From contig JAQTSH010000006.1 of assembly GCA_028711405.1 (NCBI GenBank), positions 1-20,882 of the forward strand: DNA of 20,882 nt. The letters are read 5' to 3'. The translations under genes and the position numbers were made by a program. A model generated the notes under the pieces. The model did not search any database and was not told the DNA's origin. It saw only the letters and a program-made list of their open reading frames with translations. Below, in pieces: positions 6,501 to 13,799 of the stretch; within the stretch, counting starts at the first letter, position 1, and the number at the start of each line of letters is the position of its first letter. This DNA is from Methanoregula sp. (GTDB taxonomy: Archaea > Halobacteriota > Methanomicrobia > Methanomicrobiales > Methanospirillaceae).

Positions 6501-8148
6501 CGTCGTCATTCAGGTTCGCAAGCAATGCTTCATGGGACTGCACTGCGATATCCTTGGCTTGCAACGCCTCCTTTGCGTTCTTCTCGGAAGCGAAGCGCAG
6601 CTGCTTCTCCTCTTCAAGGGCAGTCTCGGCGATCGCTACCTGGCGGATGACCGTATGGAGTTTTTCTCCAAGCTGCTCATGCGCGCTCGTGACGTTCTCA
6701 TACTCTTTTGCGAGAGCGGCATTCTTCTCCCGTTCTGCACCCAAGGCAGCGGTGGTCGTATCGATCTTCTCCTGCAGGGCATCCCGCTGATCCTTCAGAC
6801 CCTCTTTTTCTGCGTTGAGTGTTGCTTCTCTCTTCTCCATCTCCTGCAACCGTGAGCGAACCTGCTCTTTGTAGGCGGAGAGCTGCTGTGCATTGGTATC
6901 CAGGGTTGCACTCTGTTCCGACAGCTCAGCATCCCGCTGCTGCAGTTCACCGGTCAACGCAGCCAGTTTCTGTTGGAAACGCTCTTCGGATTCCGTCTTT
7001 GCTGCTGTTAGATCCTGCAGGTTCTTTTCTGCCAGAGCAGCCCGTTCCTGGAGTTCTTTGTATGCTCGTTGTAATCCGGCAATCTCTACCATATAGGAAC
7101 GCACGGCACTCTCGGACTTTTCCTTCTCCCGGGTCAGGTCTGCATGTCGGACTTCGTGGGATTGGATCTGGCTTAGTGCCTCCTGGAGTTCCCGTTTCGT
7201 CGTGTCAAGTTCGGTGCTGATACCGTCCCGTTCCGTCCGGAGTCCATCAAGGTCGCGGGTGAGTGACTGTTCGATCCCGTCTTTCTCCTGCACGAGTACG
7301 GAAATCTTCTCTTCCGCTGCGGCATATCGCACCTTCACCTGATCCAGTTCGCTTCTGACCTCAGTCAGGCTGGCGGTGTGGCGGGAGATGGCGGTTTCAT
7401 ACTCCTGTACCTGTGTGCGAAGGTTCTTCTCCAGCACTGCCTGTTCGCGGATCTCTTTTGTATTCTGGGCAAGTGTGCGTGCCTGTTCCTTCACCGTGCC
7501 TTCGAGTCGTTCGACATCATCCGCAAGCGCTTGTGTCCGCGATTTTACCTGCCGTTCAAGATCCTGTGCGAGATGTTCATACTCTCTCTCTTTGTAGAGA
7601 AGGGCATGTGCCCGGTTGACCGCCAGCTCGTAGGAGGAGAGGAGAAATTCGAGCAACTTCCGGCGATCTGCCATGATGACGTACTCATGATCATCGTGCA
7701 GGATCTTGAACTTGGTCTTGAGCTTATCCGGATCCGGGCGTTCAACCCGGTCTGCGATCATCCCTTCGATGAGGGGAAGGAGGTACGAGAGGTCAAAGGG
7801 CTGCGTGATAAAATTGTCCGCGTTGGAATCCAGGACCTTTAAAAGATCGGCAAGGTTCGATACACCCGTAATCAGGAGTACCGGGATCTGCCAGAGATCC
7901 TCGTCCGCCTTGAGTTCCCGGCAGAGCTCGTACCCATCAGGGTCATGTGATGTCGCATCACAGATAAGAAGATTGGGTTTTCCCATGCGGATAGTATCTT
8001 CCAGCTGATCGCGATCATCGAAAAATGTTACACGGTATCCATGAGGAACAAGTTTCTGCCCGAGCAGTGTGGCGTCAGAAGAGGTACCACAGAGCACGAA
8101 CACATCAATACTCTCATCATCAGTGCCTGGCGGATCAGTATTCATCAC
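3562..8148 (-). CDS. Giant coiled-coil protein with degenerate response-regulator receiver domain
   Basis: The product has 1528 residues. Residues 14-135 fold like a receiver domain (VFVLCGTSSDATLL, LLICDATSHDPDGYELCREL, IPVLLITG, NFITQPFD). The phospho-acceptor Asp (D64) and Thr (T94) are kept, but the acidic pair is CG and the invariant Lys is Gln (Q116), so phosphorylation is doubtful. Residues 145-175 (HEYVIMADRRKLLEFLLSSYE) form a short bridge resembling segments beside receivers in methanogen signalling proteins. Residues 180-1257 are charged coiled coil with an in-register 109-residue repeat; 1258-1463 are acidic and Pro/Thr-rich; 1464-1528 form a basic, probably helical domain with WFDLVKWAHSEP and GRLIQTGRRLRPKQEEQ. 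No signal peptide or membrane segment is seen, so it is probably cytoplasmic. Start: GTG 8148 or ATG 8145, with GGAG at 8155-8158. It is monocistronic. Function is unknown; a cytoskeletal, scaffold or chromosome-associated role is only inference. Confidence 0.85.
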   Translation of the reverse strand: MMNTDPPGTDDESIDVFVLCGTSSDATLLGQKLVPHGYRVTFFDDRDQLEDTIRMGKPNLLICDATSHDPDGYELCRELKADEDLWQIPVLLITGVSNLADLLKVLDSNADNFITQPFDLSYLLPLIEGMIADRVERPDPDKLKTKFKILHDDHEYVIMADRRKLLEFLLSSYELAVNRAHALLYKEREYEHLAQDLERQVKSRTQALADDVERLEGTVKEQARTLAQNTKEIREQAVLEKNLRTQVQEYETAISRHTASLTEVRSELDQVKVRYAAAEEKISVLVQEKDGIEQSLTRDLDGLRTERDGISTELDTTKRELQEALSQIQSHEVRHADLTREKEKSESAVRSYMVEIAGLQRAYKELQERAALAEKNLQDLTAAKTESEERFQQKLAALTGELQQRDAELSEQSATLDTNAQQLSAYKEQVRSRLQEMEKREATLNAEKEGLKDQRDALQEKIDTTTAALGAEREKNAALAKEYENVTSAHEQLGEKLHTVIRQVAIAETALEEEKQLRFASEKNAKEALQAKDIAVQSHEALLANLNDDVKSYADKLARACSERDNAIATTRKLEDDLNAVVLEMAEKEQAVITLTRDMDELRAFLATEQQEHREIDERLETEKELRLVAEKTASEALSAKNAAIQEHESHVANLNADVKDYTDKLALALQEQDSATATIRKLEEELNAVVLDQAEKEQVVITLTRDIDELRALLANEQQEHREINERLEAEKELRLVAEKNTLEVLRAKDAADQAHEALIANLNADMQAHADKLALALQERDSTTATIRKLEDELNAVVLDQAEKEQVIVSLTRDMNEFRAILATEQQEHREVDERLEAETELRLVAEKNATEAVLAKDAAAQAHEALLANLNAEIKANVDKLALAYEERDSATATIRKLEEDLHAAGLDKAEKEESVVTLTRDIDGLRVHLATEQQERERLQKRLERETALRLIAEKNATEALTTKDAATQAHEALLVNLHAEITAYKDKLALACQERDSATAAIHTLEEDLNAVVLDQSEKKQAVITLTRDMDELRVLLATTQQERTETAERLEVERAEKMVLEERLRLLADETMEKTDHLVSSAQQLSETLEQEVALRESIEQKLEKTTEETSAQKEAFQALTRDFTGLQTGYNEAQDKLRAMGDLLETEKQAKVLIEQRLHTITEEKAHEHDSLVTKLQALTTALEEGVALQKSLGYQLKTAEDARKQRDVECAALKKELDQVHAVFDMKADELLEAHEQLAEVRAALQRQKTQVAPTTPPGAGDAGLAHVPGVKDRAPPRVIEPERSMPPRTDHDLVPHHPVLVQKRPATSPVNAPAENPPTVIRNLEDLFEDDPDMDISELPDATIEPALLTGMPKTDTGHGPVTVRDAGEPETQTKAQGTSSEEPDTSPGAEAPETPTTTEPTPAIPAPGTGDGSELDDEDIPPDSNDITDTEPEVNVTEIGTLDEYGISTAQGTAPFNRRQWFDLVKWAHSEPSLSRDDKLRIVRLGRLIQTGRRLRPKQEEQVAELVSLAYSLGYKPR
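4966..6618 (-). repeat. In-frame 327-bp tandem repeat array inside the giant coiled-coil gene
   Basis: Reading on the minus strand, four complete 327-bp units run 6483-6157, 6156-5830, 5829-5503 and 5502-5176. They are flanked by a partial unit upstream (6618-6484) and about 70 codons of a partial unit downstream (5175-4966). Every unit encodes 109 residues with no insertion or deletion. Each begins KLA(R/L)A and contains a KLE.(D/E)L(N/H)A segment, TLTRD- or SLTRD-like sequence, EQQE, LRL(V/I)AEK and a (V/A)NL(N/H)A segment near its end. The middle units are the most alike. Confidence 0.9.
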
Positions 8149-8371
8149 CTAGTTCTCCAGCAGAAATAACAACGCACTAATCCTGATTGGCATACGTGTT
8201 TTATCAGATTCTCCCGGAAGTGTGCGTCACGTACCTTCGGGCTGCATCGCGTGCAATCCCTGTGGATCGCAGCGTGGTGTGTTCTCAATCCACTGCTGTC
8301 ATGAGCGGCAAAGAAGGAATTCAGCCGCGATAAAGTCATTACACATCTTTTTACACCTGTGTTATATAAAT

Positions 8372-8379
8372 GTTTATCC
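8372..8379. promoter_or_regulatory. Strong TATA element in a gene-free region
   Basis: TTATATAA inside GTTATATAAATG is a near-ideal archaeal TATA box. It is symmetrical, so its direction is open. On the plus strand it would start a transcript near 8400 into sequence with no credible gene. On the minus strand it would give the giant gene a leader of about 200 nt. It is the clearest TATA-like element in the gap. Confidence 0.4.
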
Positions 8380-8803
8380 GATATACCGGCTGATGGAACG
8401 ACAGAGATCTCAGAACTACATGAAAAGAGTCAACGGGTTTTTAGGTCTTTATGGTCTCCGGTGGGGTCTTACCCGTCTCCCCGCACGATCCGGATAGATC
8501 AATCATACGGCATGAAAACAGCGAACTGTCCTCTAGAGGAACCTGCGTTGTCGCCAGAATCATTTCCGGTTGTCATCATACGATCCGGGTATTTATTTCG
8601 ATCCTTGCACTCCTGAACATCTGGTTTTAAGACGGTGATTGTCCTGTGCATGAAATCCGCACTGCCCTTGACTCCCCTATTGACCGCCTTTTTTCTTGCA
8701 CACTGATCCGGTCACAGCATTCAGAATCAATTCAACTTCAATTCTGATGTACTATACCCTCACATCCAATGGGTCCGATACCAAAGAAAATCGTTCACTC
8801 GTC

Positions 8804-8861
8804 CTGCTATAGGTACCGTATATCCATGAGCGCCTGTGGCAAACTCGCCATGAACACTTGT
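8804..8861 (+). repeat. 58-nt dispersed intergenic repeat, copy A
   Basis: It starts CTGCTATAGGTACC, continues TATCCATGAGCGCCTGTGG and ends CAAACTCGCCATGAACACTTGT. It aligns without gaps to copies at 14947-15000 (plus) and 16637-16694 (minus). The blocks CTGCTAT, TATCC, CCTGTG and CGCCATGAAC are shared by all three. In this copy GAG faces CTC, where the other copies have GGG facing CCC. Confidence 0.8.
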
Positions 8862-9167
8862 TAGTATTCGAAATTCTCGTCAGGCAGCGTGTCGGGATGC
8901 ACCGACAACGATGACGGGTTGAATGAACGCCGGGATAGTCAACATGCAGCCTTTTGTAACAATGATCGACGCACGGACTCAAATACCTGTACAGTAGAAA
9001 ACGGTGTGCTGGTTTTCATGGGAAAACTATGCGCGTTTTATGCCGAAGCGCCGGATGGCGACCGGGTCCTCGATGGGAACTCATGTTCAAAGGGCACTTT
9101 GCGGGAGATTTTCATGAGGTACATAGAGCATTCGCGGAGAACGTGGTTCCCGACGGAAGCGGAGGTT

Positions 9168-9818
9168 TTACGGTTCTTTCTTATGCAGCGCGACGGACAG
9201 AACGGTCTTCCCTACCATTGCAAGCGCGATAATACAGAGGAAGAGCACGAGCCACATCAGAAGGGAGATATGATCCTGAACGATCGGAATGTTCCCGATA
9301 AAAAATCCACCGAGAATGAGCCCGCAGGTCCAGAGCAGTCCTCCGATCACGTTATACAGAAGAAACGACGTGTAATGCATCTCGCCAACCCCGGCGAGGA
9401 ACGGTGCAAACGTCCGCACGTACGGCACAAACCGTGCGACAACGATGGTTGCGCCGCCATACTTTTCGTAAAAAGTCCGGGTCTTGTCGATCCATTCGCC
9501 TTTAACAAACGCGCTCAACCGACCGTTCACGATCTTTGTCCCCGCGTACCGCCCGATCCAGAAGTTGACGGTATCCCCGGCAATCGCGGCGATTGCTGTC
9601 ACCGCGAGTAACAAGGGCAGGGAGAGGTGACCTGTGCCGGCAAGTGCACCTGCAATAAAGAGGAGGGAGTCCCCGGGCAGAAAGGGAAAGACGACAAGAC
9701 CCGTCTCGCAAAAGATGATGAAGAATAACACGACATAGATGAACAGACCCAGTTCCCCGGACATCTGTGCGAGGGACGTATCGATATGGAGTACAAAATC
9801 TACCGGAGCAAAGATCAT
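9168..9818 (-). CDS. DedA family membrane protein (SNARE-associated / VTT domain)
   Basis: The 216-residue integral membrane protein has the DedA signatures in order: ETGLVVFPFLPGDSLLF near residues 38-54, GDTVNFWIGRYAG near 81-93, and the Arg/Pro-rich RFVPYVRTFAPFLAGVGEM near 128-146. Several long hydrophobic segments flank them and the C-terminus is short and basic. The family acts in the cytoplasmic membrane; bacterial and eukaryotic relatives are linked to flipping of lipid carriers or phospholipids and to membrane-potential homeostasis. The specific archaeal substrate is not known. ATG 9818 gives full family length; GGGGAG upstream is rather distant (about 13 nt). The gene lies alone, downstream of but well separated from the MATE gene (221-nt gap). 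Confidence 0.9.
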   Translation of the reverse strand: MIFAPVDFVLHIDTSLAQMSGELGLFIYVVLFFIIFCETGLVVFPFLPGDSLLFIAGALAGTGHLSLPLLLAVTAIAAIAGDTVNFWIGRYAGTKIVNGRLSAFVKGEWIDKTRTFYEKYGGATIVVARFVPYVRTFAPFLAGVGEMHYTSFLLYNVIGGLLWTCGLILGGFFIGNIPIVQDHISLLMWLVLFLCIIALAMVGKTVLSVALHKKEP

Positions 9819-10039
9819 CTGTTCGTGTTCTCCCCATGGAATCGGTTATCAGGATCTCACGTGAGATCAACCGGAGGATTGGATACACCGCCCACCGTTC
9901 GCGGTCAGGCAACCCGTTCTTCCTGTAGTGTTAGTGTGTGGTTGCTGATATCGTTTTTTAGTCCCGGCTGCGGGGAACGTGGTGATCTCCCGGTGACTGC
10001 CAGACACCGGGTCAGCGCACGGCACCGTCGGGCACCCGT

Positions 10040-11434
10040 TTAATGGAACGCGATGAGCCGGGAGATGTAGATCCGTGCCCAGATAAATCCGAGTGTGCCG
10101 CCAAGGATATCTCCCACGACAAGTCCTATCCAGACGCCATGCTCCCCCATCCCCCACACGATCCCGAAGAGGTACGCGAAGAGCGCGATGAAGACAAGGT
10201 TCCGGAAAACGTTGATCACGAGTGATGTCACTCCTTTACCCACACCCTGGAAAAGCGCGCCGGACATGATACCCGGCGGGACGAACGGGTAGAAGAAGCA
10301 CATGATCCCGAGAAATGCCGCGATGGACGGGGCAAGGTGAATGCTCTCGGGGGAATAGGAGAAGATGAGGGCGATCTGGTTGGAAAAAAGCCAGGTGACA
10401 AGACTCGTGCAGATCGCAATGACGATTCCCAGCGTGACCGAGAACGTATGGATGACCGGAAGTTTTTTGAACAGCCGGGCACCATACGCGGCACCGGCAA
10501 CTGACACGACCGCAGTCCCGATGGCTGCCATCGGGATGATCGCAAAGATTACCACACGCCAGCCGGCAGTATAAACCGCCACCGCATCTGTCCCGGCAAC
10601 AAGGACCAGCATCGCGTTGATGATGATCGAGATGATTGCCATCAGGAAAAATTCCATGCTTGCCGGGAGTCCGACCCCTAATATATCACGTACTTTCTGT
10701 CTGTCAAACGAGAAATTCCGCCCACTGAGCGCGATGTAAGTGTCCTTTTTCACAAAGAACCAGTATAGGAGGACGAGACAGACAAGGCAGAGTGAGATTA
10801 CCATCCCCCACGCCGCCCCGGAGATGCCCATGCCCATCTGGTAGATCAGGATCGGATCCAGGATCATGTTCAGGATGGAGGATGCGCACATGACATACAT
10901 CGTCCTCTTTGAATCCCCTTCAGCCCTGAGGATCGAATACGCAATATTTGAGAACAGGATGAGCACGGTTCCGGCAAAGACGACCGTTCCGTATTCCGCG
11001 GCAAGATGAGCTGTGGCTCCCGCCCCGAAGAGGAGTGCGAGCGGTTCTGCCAGCAGGCATAGGGGGATGGTGAGGATGACGGAAAGGATGAACGTGATGA
11101 GGAGTGCATGGACGGCGGTGCTGGTGGCACCTTCCCGGTCCCCTGCGCCAATCCGTCGGGCGATTGCGGAAGTCACACCAGCGCCGATCCCGACGCCAAG
11201 ACCGACAAGGATCAGAAAAAGGGGAGTGATGAACCCGACAGCGGCAAGGGCGTCGGAACCGAGCCCTGCGACCCAGATAGCGTTCACGATATTGTAGGTC
11301 GACATCAGGAGCATGGCGACGATCATCGGTCCTGAAAGTCGGATGATCGCTTTTTTCGGGTCGCCGGTCAACAGCGCAATACCGATAGTCTCCGGGTGCG
11401 GCGTAGTGCTGTCAGTAATTAATTTCTCTGGCAC
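10040..11434 (-). CDS. MATE family multidrug/sodium efflux transporter
   Basis: The protein begins near LITDSTTPHP and carries LLTGDPKKAIIRLSGPMIVA, the usual N-terminus of the archaeal MATE branch, followed by about 12 membrane segments arranged as two six-helix halves. Recognisable pieces are NAIWVAGLGSDALAAVGF, GVGIGAGVTSAIARRIGAGD in the first half and GLPASMEFFLMAI opening the second. Members export cationic drugs or metabolites in exchange for Na+ or H+. The frame stays open up to 11557, so the start is unsure: GTG 11434 (464 residues) is taken because the conserved part begins just after it and AAGG lies immediately upstream. ATG 11467 (475 residues) is the alternative. The 40 extra upstream residues are basic and unlike the family. 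The gene is divergent from the RMD1-like gene. The substrate cannot be inferred. Confidence 0.88.
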   Translation of the reverse strand: MPEKLITDSTTPHPETIGIALLTGDPKKAIIRLSGPMIVAMLLMSTYNIVNAIWVAGLGSDALAAVGFITPLFLILVGLGVGIGAGVTSAIARRIGAGDREGATSTAVHALLITFILSVILTIPLCLLAEPLALLFGAGATAHLAAEYGTVVFAGTVLILFSNIAYSILRAEGDSKRTMYVMCASSILNMILDPILIYQMGMGISGAAWGMVISLCLVCLVLLYWFFVKKDTYIALSGRNFSFDRQKVRDILGVGLPASMEFFLMAIISIIINAMLVLVAGTDAVAVYTAGWRVVIFAIIPMAAIGTAVVSVAGAAYGARLFKKLPVIHTFSVTLGIVIAICTSLVTWLFSNQIALIFSYSPESIHLAPSIAAFLGIMCFFYPFVPPGIMSGALFQGVGKGVTSLVINVFRNLVFIALFAYLFGIVWGMGEHGVWIGLVVGDILGGTLGFIWARIYISRLIAFH

Positions 11435-11660
11435 CCTTACTATTTGACGATGGAATGCAATAAACATTCCCAGCTGGTGTTGCGAGTGTCGGATCCGCGA
11501 AGATAGTTTCCGTCGCTTCCACCGGTTGTATCCACCGATCCCGGTTCTACCCGCCACAAGCGATCTCTTTATTACTTTTTAAGGACTCACTCTTCGCATA
11601 GTTACCTGCCATGCACGCCCACACAGAACACGCCGCATGGATATTCGGGGGTTTATTGTC

Positions 11661-12722
11661 ATGATCGCCATTCGCTTGTACCGCATCTATGATATCGGCA
11701 GGGAGATCGATCTTGACTGGCTGGAGAGATCGCTCGCCCAGAATTATTTCACGGCGCGCACGAGTTTTCTCCGGGTCAAGCCCAAGTCCATCGTCCTCGA
11801 AGAGCCACCGCTCCTCATCCAGATGCACCCAATCCGGGTGGAGCGGCACGGGCGACCATTCGAATTTTCCGTGGTGGCGCGCGTGTACGCGATCGGGGCG
11901 ATCAGTTTCTGTTTCGTGTACGAAGACCGGGACGCGGATTATTCGGAACTGGAGGAGATTGCGTTCCTCTTCGCCGGTCAGGAAGGGCTGGACGAGTACT
12001 ATGTCCAGTACCTAAAGACGCTGGGCGAGATCATCAAACCGCATATCAAAAACTTCGCCATCAATCCGGGATTCTTTGAGGATTATACCATCTATGTCAC
12101 AGACCGCAGGGACGACTCTATCGACCCGGTGCCGATGATGATCGGGGACAAGACCCGTATATCCTCGCAGATGCGGGAAGAGATCATCAAAAATTCCCTC
12201 AGTTATTCCGTTGACGATCTTGCGGTACTCAGCTGGGACTCGGCACTCCTCTGCGAGCCGGGAAGCCCAACGGATATCCTCGATCTCATCGAATTTGCAA
12301 ATGTGCAGGTGCTCGAACTCCGGTATTATGACCGGGAACTGACCCTGAAGATGGAGAAGATGTACGAGGACATCGAACATGCAGATCGCATGTCCCAGTT
12401 CCGGCGAAGCCGCCGTTACCATGCGATCATGGCGGACCTCATGGAGACCTACGCGGAGGTATCCGAGATCATCGAGAAGGTCAACAACCTGATCAAGGTG
12501 ACCGAGGATGTCTATTATGCCCGGCTGTATGCGATGGCACTAAAAGTGCAGCGGAGCAACCAGTGGAGCGAGAGCGTGAGCCGGAAGATCGACGTGATCC
12601 GCGAGAATTACTCAATGCTCTCCGATGAAGTGCGTATCCAGCACTCCAACTTCCTTGAATGGGTGATTATCGTTCTTATCGCCCTCGAGTTCGGTCTCGC
12701 GATCTGGCAGAGTGTCCGGTGA
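11661..12722 (+). CDS. RMD1/DUF155 family protein with C-terminal membrane anchor
   Basis: From ATG 11661 the product has 353 residues and begins MIAIRLYRIYDIGREIDL. The segment YTARTSFLRVKPKS-like (NYFTARTSFLRVKPKSIVLE), the following GAISFCFVYED strand, and the long helical C-terminal half ending in one hydrophobic helix (EWVIIVLIALEFGLAIW) match the DUF155/RMD1 family. Yeast and human relatives are mitochondrial membrane proteins needed for meiotic division or for mitochondrial translation; the archaeal role is unknown. ATG 11637 is also in frame but lacks a ribosome-binding site, while GGGGG lies 9 nt before ATG 11661. The gene is single, divergent from MATE and convergent with the Nudix gene, 34 nt away. 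The anchor predicts an inner-face membrane protein. Confidence 0.8.
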   Translation: MIAIRLYRIYDIGREIDLDWLERSLAQNYFTARTSFLRVKPKSIVLEEPPLLIQMHPIRVERHGRPFEFSVVARVYAIGAISFCFVYEDRDADYSELEEIAFLFAGQEGLDEYYVQYLKTLGEIIKPHIKNFAINPGFFEDYTIYVTDRRDDSIDPVPMMIGDKTRISSQMREEIIKNSLSYSVDDLAVLSWDSALLCEPGSPTDILDLIEFANVQVLELRYYDRELTLKMEKMYEDIEHADRMSQFRRSRRYHAIMADLMETYAEVSEIIEKVNNLIKVTEDVYYARLYAMALKVQRSNQWSESVSRKIDVIRENYSMLSDEVRIQHSNFLEWVIIVLIALEFGLAIWQSVR

Positions 12723-12756
12723 ACTTTTTGGGATTGCCGGTCGCACCCCGCAGGCA

Positions 12757-13629
12757 TCACCGGTCGGAGCGGATCTCTCCTGCGGTCCACGCATCGATGA
12801 GCGCCCGTGAGAGGCTCATCTGCGAGGGCAGGACCGGAAGATGGTCCCGGTCAAACCACCCGGCGGAGGTGATCTCATCGTTGTCTATGGTGATCTCTCC
12901 CGAATCATGGTCTGCGACAAAACCGCACATGAGCGAGTTCGGGAAGGGCCACGGTTCACTTGCGACATACCGGAGGTTTTTGATTGTGATGCCGACCTCT
13001 TCTTTCACTTCCCGGTGGACTGCCTCTTCCAGCGTCTCGCCCGGCTCGACAAACCCGGCGACGAGGCTGTGCATTCCCGGTGGGAAATGTGGGGAGCGGG
13101 CGAGCAGGATCTTCGCGCCGTCCCTGACAAGGACGATGATCGCAGGGGATGTCCTGGGGTACGTGATCAGGTTGCAGTCAGTGCAGAATGCAGCCCGTTC
13201 TGTACGGATCTGGCGGGTCCTGGCACCGCACCTGCCGCAGTACCGGGTCGTCCGGGTGAAGTCGATGATCCGGACCGCATACGCTGCAATGGCGAGTTCT
13301 TCATCCGTCAATCTATGGAAGAGTGCCCGCACGCCACAACATTCCATTGTTCCCGGAAGCGGACTTCCGATGTTCAACTCTGCTGCGTAACACAACGTCT
13401 CCCCCCGGTGCCCGAGGTATTGGACGCTCAAAACAGAACATCCGTCGCGAGCAGGATCTGTCGCAGAGAATAGCCAGGGAGGATCGCCCGGTGTGATGGC
13501 GACGTCAGTGCCTGAGATGATCACCCATATGACGTTCTTATCAGGTACCGACCCCGGTTCCGGATAGCGCTGGGAAAGACCCGTGACCGAGAACCGGGCA
13601 GTGTGGTGGAGGGTATGTGTCTCATGCAT
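12757..13629 (-). CDS. nudC: NADH pyrophosphatase (NudC-type Nudix hydrolase)
   Basis: Read from ATG 13629 the protein has 290 residues. It shows an N-terminal beta domain, a four-cysteine zinc ribbon (CGRCG ... FCTDC, about 131-152), a full Nudix box GFVEPGETLEEAVHREVKEE (192-211 plus VGI), and the NudC hallmark SEPWPFPNS (224-232). That hallmark separates NAD(H)/NAD-capped RNA hydrolases from other Nudix enzymes. Expected reaction: NAD(H) to NMN(H) and AMP, and possibly removal of NAD caps from RNA, in the cytosol. The frame extends 46 codons upstream to 13767, but that part has no family resemblance, and a TATA box at 13672-13678 fits initiation near 13649 with a short leader. It is divergent from the methyltransferase gene. 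It shares the NAD-metabolism theme with nnr, far away at the other end. Confidence 0.92.
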   Translation of the reverse strand: MHETHTLHHTARFSVTGLSQRYPEPGSVPDKNVIWVIISGTDVAITPGDPPWLFSATDPARDGCSVLSVQYLGHRGETLCYAAELNIGSPLPGTMECCGVRALFHRLTDEELAIAAYAVRIIDFTRTTRYCGRCGARTRQIRTERAAFCTDCNLITYPRTSPAIIVLVRDGAKILLARSPHFPPGMHSLVAGFVEPGETLEEAVHREVKEEVGITIKNLRYVASEPWPFPNSLMCGFVADHDSGEITIDNDEITSAGWFDRDHLPVLPSQMSLSRALIDAWTAGEIRSDR

Positions 13630-13668
13630 GGGTATGCCTGCTTGCAGCACGGATCTTTGATGTGATGT

Positions 13669-13680
13669 GAATATAAATGA
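13669..13680 (-). promoter_or_regulatory. TATA-box promoter of the NudC-type gene
   Basis: On the minus strand the sequence reads TCATTTATATTC. The box centre is about 46 nt before ATG 13629, placing the transcript start near 13649 and leaving a leader of about 20 nt. This is the main reason for rejecting the longer frame starting at 13767, which would begin upstream of the promoter. Confidence 0.6.
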
Positions 13681-13799
13681 GCGGATCAGTCTTCCGCCTG
13701 GCAACGGAACGCAGTCGTGTCCAATGCTCGCAGCAGAAACGGCAGGCTCATGACTGTGGACGTTCAAGCCAGTATGTACTCAGATCAACCTGGTGAACC

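Larger units (their letters stand above)
8149..9167. other. About 1 kb without a supportable gene
   Basis: Open frames here are short or are shadows running into the DedA gene, and none has a recognisable product, ribosome-binding site and codon pattern together. The stretch is lower in GC than its neighbours. It holds the likely promoter and leader of the giant gene (TGATAAAACA on the minus strand near 8196-8206, then GGAG at 8155-8158), a TTATATAA element at 8372-8379, a 12-bp palindrome TCCTCTAGAGGA at 8529-8540, a T6 run near 8690, an inverted repeat CAGAAT/ATTCTG near 8724-8748, and one 58-nt dispersed repeat at 8804-8861. A non-coding RNA is possible but not shown. Confidence 0.5.

Noticed and set aside
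8826..8864. Tiny frames inside the 58-nt repeat (MSACGKLAMNTC in copy A, MGSCDKPAMNS in copy B)
   Set aside because: Copy C has no ATG, the differences do not favour third codon positions, and the change GAG/CTC versus GGG/CCC fits a nucleic-acid stem better than a conserved peptide.
8889..9611. A 240-codon plus-strand frame across the DedA gene
   Set aside because: Most of it lies opposite a well-supported DedA gene, the product is hydrophilic without recognisable features, and no ribosome-binding site precedes it.
13630..13767. N-terminal extension of the NudC-type gene to ATG 13767
   Set aside because: The 46 extra codons have no family resemblance and a well-placed TATA box lies inside them.
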